DNA from: Gammaproteobacteria bacterium
GTDB lineage: Bacteria > Pseudomonadota > Gammaproteobacteria > Pseudomonadales > M0112
Length of the DNA: 26,306 nucleotides
NCBI GenBank assembly: GCA_006227085.1
Contig: SBFY01000165.1
Location: 1-26,306, forward strand
Reading direction: 5' to 3'
Position 1 is the stretch's first letter. Each line of letters opens with the position of its first letter. This document shows positions 23,734 to 26,306 of this stretch, piece by piece. The position numbers were made by a program, and so were the translations under genes. The notes beneath the pieces were generated by a model that was given only the letters and a program-made list of their open reading frames with translations, searched no databases and was not told where the DNA came from.

Positions 23734-23985
23734 ATGAAACGCATCCAGAAAGCGCAGCCCCAGCGCTGGCGCCAAACGGCGCAGCCTTCCATTGATGATG
23801 GCAGGATACTCCGGTTAATGGATAAATTAACCTTGGAAATCAATTCGTTAAATAACAATTTGCGGCGCCTGGAAGGCAGTGGCCAGCGGGACCTGTCGGC
23901 CGAGCAAACGTGCCGGGAGATGATCCGCAGCCGCGAACGCCTGTACCGTCGCCTCAGCGTGGCTGGCCCGCTTTACCGGGCCTGA
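23734..23985 (+). CDS. Small protein of unknown function (83 aa)
   Basis: I do not recognise a family. The 83-residue product is basic and helical; residues 23-40 (RILRLMDKLTLEINSLNNN) form an amphipathic heptad-like helix followed by a polar loop and a second helix rich in Arg and Glu. ATG 23734 is favoured by an excellent GAGGTGAT ribosome site at 23722-23729; the frame is open from 23671, but nothing supports an earlier start. Part of the ribosome site pairs in a small hairpin (CCTCG-N5-CGAGG, 23711-23725). The stop directly follows a second hairpin at 23965-23982. Convergent with the next gene, 11 bases away. Confidence 0.7.
   Translation: MKRIQKAQPQRWRQTAQPSIDDGRILRLMDKLTLEINSLNNNLRRLEGSGQRDLSAEQTCREMIRSRERLYRRLSVAGPLYRA
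23965..23982. terminator. Short hairpin at convergent gene ends
   Basis: GGCCCG-CTTTAC-CGGGCC covers the last six sense codons of the 83-residue protein gene. No T tract follows, so termination strength is doubtful. Confidence 0.35.
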
Positions 23986-23996
23986 ACGGCTCGTTA

Positions 23997-24224
23997 TTAA
24001 CTACCGGTTTCGATGTAATGACGCAGGGCCCGCTTGTCTGGCCATTGCGTCCTTTCCACAAAGTAAGCAAGCGCTAACTGCGCCTCACACTTGTCGTCGT
24101 AGGGGCCAATGTTGGCGCCCTCACGGGTTACGAAAAACCATTGGTTGCCGCGATGGAAGAAGCGGTCACTGCGGGTATGCAGGACCTGGGGTTCACCGTG
24201 GCGGGTGGCGTGTTTCCGGGCCAT
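23997..24224 (-). CDS. DUF6316-like small protein
   Basis: A 75-residue basic soluble protein. The core RFFHRGNQWFFVTREGANIG followed by PYDDKCEAQLALAYFV resembles the DUF6316 family of small gammaproteobacterial proteins, in which an aromatic W(F/Y)F-TREG-xxGP(Y/F) core is conserved. Function unknown. A strong GGAGGAAA ribosome site precedes ATG 24224, and a promoter candidate lies at 24268-24296. The family name is from memory of this motif and should be treated as probable. Neighbours give no hint about its role. Confidence 0.75.
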   Translation of the reverse strand: MARKHATRHGEPQVLHTRSDRFFHRGNQWFFVTREGANIGPYDDKCEAQLALAYFVERTQWPDKRALRHYIETGS

Positions 24225-24267
24225 GAGCAGTTTCCTCCGGCTGTATTATTTTTGATCACCCATAGTT

Positions 24268-24296
24268 AAGATAGCCAGTTATAGCTAAAATGTAAA
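24268..24296 (-). promoter_or_regulatory. Candidate promoter of the DUF6316-like gene
   Basis: TTTACA (24296-24291) and TATCTT (24273-24268) with a 17-base spacer on the minus strand, in an AT-rich gap. The plus strand of the same stretch contains TAAAAT (24286-24291), a possible -10 for the membrane-protein gene at 24330, so the two promoters may overlap back to back. Confidence 0.48.
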
Positions 24297-24329
24297 ATAA
24301 AAAACAGGATATTGCTGTAACTACATAAT

Positions 24330-26093
24330 ATGAATAGAAAATTTACTGTTTTCCCTGTCGGCTTCGGGTTGCTGGCTGCCTTGCTGGTGGCAATGACGAC
24401 CCTGGTCATGTGGGCGCAGCTGCATTGGCATGGCCCATACAAGGACATGTGGATGTTTGTGCCCCTGCTGGACCTGCCATTCGGGGCTGACCTGCTGGCA
24501 GATATGGCCCGCATGTTCAATGGCGCCCATGTGGTATTCCTGGTGAATGCGCTTTTCCTGGCGGATTACTACTGGCTTGGCAGCCGCAATGTGCTGTTCG
24601 TCCTGGCTGTGCTTGCCAGCCAAATCACCATCGCAGGCGTTTTTATCTCAGTCATGCGGCGGCACTGCCATACGGTCACATGGCAAATCACTGCAGTCCT
24701 TTGCCTGTTGTACTTGTTTGGTGCCGGGCAGTTGTTCAATTTCCTGTATTCCTTTGATGTGCAGTGGCATTTATCAGCCGTGTTTGCTGTCCTGGTGGCA
24801 TGGCTTGCCACGCAAGCCCCGGTGATTGGTGTTCGCGAAGTGGTTGTTGTGACGGCGTGTTGCCTGCTGGGCGTACTGTCGAATGCGGCTGGTTTGCTGG
24901 CAATCGTGATCATTCCCGTTGCGTTCTGGTTGCGTGGTGGCAAGACCTGGCAGGCGATAACCATGATGTGCGTGATCGGGCTCGGCCTGAAGATGTGGAT
25001 ACCTGGATCCGCTTCACCCATTGATTGGCAGGCGATAGAAGCGTATCTATCCCAATTCAGTTTTTGGCAAAAAATTGTGTTTGTTGCCAAAAACCTGCTC
25101 ATGGGAATCCTCGGCCAGCTCAACTGGATGGGCAGGTTCCTGTCATCACCTTGGTCGCGCGAGCACGCATGGATTGGGTTGCCGTACCTTGCTGTATCGT
25201 CTGTGATCTGGGTGCTGCTTGCGAAGCGTGTCAGGGCCTGCCGCGCTGAACAGAAAGCGTTGTCGTTTTTTGTGACTGTCATGACCTGGGGATTTGCCGT
25301 GGCTTGCGCTGCCATGATGTCACGCGGCTGGTGGCCCGAAGTATCGGTCGATCCCCGATTCCAGACGATGGCCCTGCTATTTAATCTTGCCCTGTTGTGC
25401 GGTGTGCTGTGCGTCGTGAATCAACGGCCGCCAGTGCTGGCTGTCATTGTCATGGTGGTTGCGTTTGCCCAGGTTTTACCATTCCAGAAAACATTGTGGA
25501 ACGAAGCGTCTTACTTGTCCTGGTCAGTCAAGACAGCGCATCAGGCTGCGGCATTTGGTGCCACTGACCGGGAGTCGGTATCCCCGAGTTTGCCGATTGA
25601 TTTATTGGTTGATGGTGAAAACCATGCAGATTTATATCGTGAGCGCTTTTTGCGGGACAACCGCGTGTATCTCCCGTATGGGCAGTGGTTATCCGGTGCT
25701 GGTGTGATACAACAGCAGTGTCCTGGAGTATTGGCACAACACATACAGCCGCAGGAAGCGCGCCACGCATGGCTGGCAGGTGAAGCAAAGTCTATTTCCG
25801 GCGAACTGCTGGTGCTGGACAATCACGGCAATGTCGCCGGAACGGGCAGGGTTCAATGGATGATCGGTAACACGCCGAGGCCATGGAAGGTGGTTTATGA
25901 TCCCGCCATGCTGGACGGGAACGCATGGCCGCTAAGGATCATTGCGCAAGATCAGGAAGGTCACCCCTGCTTGGTGATGACGGTGGATCAACAAGCATTG
26001 GCAGACATGCCTATTGGCGAATACCTTTGGGGGCATTCATACTGGCATGGCATCAGGGCAAAATTCCTGCGCGGTGAAATATCCTGGGATTGA
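24330..26093 (+). CDS. Polytopic membrane protein of unknown function (possible GT-C-like)
   Basis: A 587-residue protein with about 11-12 hydrophobic helices in residues 8-405, and a soluble C-terminal part of about 180 residues that I place in the periplasm. After the first helix a loop with HWHGPYKDMW precedes DLPFGADLLADMARM. This layout (first loop with an acidic residue, many helices, C-terminal periplasmic domain) resembles GT-C glycosyltransferases, but no defining motif is seen, so that is a guess. Other landmarks are a repeated FxxFLYSFDVQWH region and SRGWWPEVSVDPRFQ. The ribosome site is poor (AGGA is 20 bases away). The leader is strongly AT-rich compared with the window. It is followed 15 bases later by a SnoaL-like gene with a strong ribosome site. 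Confidence 0.8.
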   Translation: MNRKFTVFPVGFGLLAALLVAMTTLVMWAQLHWHGPYKDMWMFVPLLDLPFGADLLADMARMFNGAHVVFLVNALFLADYYWLGSRNVLFVLAVLASQITIAGVFISVMRRHCHTVTWQITAVLCLLYLFGAGQLFNFLYSFDVQWHLSAVFAVLVAWLATQAPVIGVREVVVVTACCLLGVLSNAAGLLAIVIIPVAFWLRGGKTWQAITMMCVIGLGLKMWIPGSASPIDWQAIEAYLSQFSFWQKIVFVAKNLLMGILGQLNWMGRFLSSPWSREHAWIGLPYLAVSSVIWVLLAKRVRACRAEQKALSFFVTVMTWGFAVACAAMMSRGWWPEVSVDPRFQTMALLFNLALLCGVLCVVNQRPPVLAVIVMVVAFAQVLPFQKTLWNEASYLSWSVKTAHQAAAFGATDRESVSPSLPIDLLVDGENHADLYRERFLRDNRVYLPYGQWLSGAGVIQQQCPGVLAQHIQPQEARHAWLAGEAKSISGELLVLDNHGNVAGTGRVQWMIGNTPRPWKVVYDPAMLDGNAWPLRIIAQDQEGHPCLVMTVDQQALADMPIGEYLWGHSYWHGIRAKFLRGEISWD

Positions 26094-26108
26094 TAAAGGA
26101 GAGTCGTA

Positions 26109-26306
26109 ATGGCAGCGAGTAATACCGACATCATCCGCGGCTTTTTTCATGCCATGGGTTCAGGTGATACCGAATGGATTGCCAGCAATTTCAGCAAGCA
26201 GGGGTTCTACAGTGTTGAAGGCAAGCTGGCGGGTGCCAATGTCATTACATATGACAAATTGGAGGCGGTGATCACGCATGTGATCAAGCAATTCCCGACC
26301 GGGCTC
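26109..26306 (+). CDS. SnoaL/NTF2-like protein (3' end outside window)
   Basis: The first 66 codons of a frame that runs off the right edge. ATG 26109 has an AAAGGAG ribosome site 6 bases upstream. The visible part, IIRGFFHAMGSGDTEWIASNF followed by KQGFYSVEGKLAGANVITYDKLEAV, has the helix-helix-strand pattern of SnoaL-like/NTF2-like small domains (ketosteroid-isomerase fold), in which an N-terminal helix pair precedes a loop and sheet. The active-site residues lie mostly outside the window. Probably co-transcribed with the membrane protein. Function cannot be told. Confidence 0.72.
   Translation, partial: MAASNTDIIRGFFHAMGSGDTEWIASNFSKQGFYSVEGKLAGANVITYDKLEAVITHVIKQFPTGL

Overview
The window looks like a chromosomal segment of a gammaproteobacterium, most likely of the Pseudomonadales/Oceanospirillales type. 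This rests on gene content and order. The gshA-acpH-dsbB-rsd(algQ) run resembles the dsb/algQ neighbourhood of Pseudomonas, and yrfG-hslO-pckA next to cysQ is a classic gammaproteobacterial order. Overall G+C is high (roughly 55-60 % by eye). I see no rRNA, tRNA, CRISPR, IS element, integrase or attachment site. Genes are densely packed, and no gene-free stretch exceeds about 135 bases.

Layout. 1-1026 (-): 5' part of a Ser/Thr protein kinase that runs off the left edge. 1124-5222 (+): a TVP38/TMEM64-disulfide reductase fusion, elbB, a TIGR02444-type gene and an FKBP-type lipoprotein prolyl isomerase, closed by a bidirectional terminator. 5282-9137 (-): rsd, dsbB, acpH, gshA and two small unknown genes, giving a thiol/envelope redox block (glutathione synthesis plus disulfide formation). 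9223-11154 (+): a large lipoprotein with TPR-like and CsgG-like regions, convergent with 11167-13311 (-), a membrane-anchored Ser/Thr kinase with a duplicated C-terminal module. 13369-15949 (-): moaA, an SGNH hydrolase and a small DksA-like zinc-finger gene. 16083-19399 (+): universal stress protein, thiolase-like protein, and a tandem pair of 2-oxoglutarate oxygenase homologues, the first of which appears to have lost its iron ligands. A second bidirectional terminator follows. 19458-22718 (-): pckA, hslO, yrfG. 22827-23985 (+): cysQ and a small gene. 23997-24224 (-): a DUF6316-like gene. 24330-26306 (+): a polytopic membrane protein behind an AT-rich leader, then the start of a SnoaL/NTF2-like gene cut by the right edge.

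The most interesting signals are: (i) the tandem 2OG-oxygenase pair in which one copy looks like a pseudo-enzyme; (ii) a perfect FNR/Anr box (TTGAT-N4-ATCAA) between the divergent dksA-like and usp genes, placed at -41.5 relative to a candidate promoter of the dksA-like gene; (iii) the CsgG-like/TPR lipoprotein facing a TPR-type receptor kinase, with a second paralogous kinase about 10 kb away; (iv) the membrane-reductase fusion, whose C-terminus has Tyr where disulfide reductases carry the catalytic His. All functional statements come from reading protein motifs; no database search was run.
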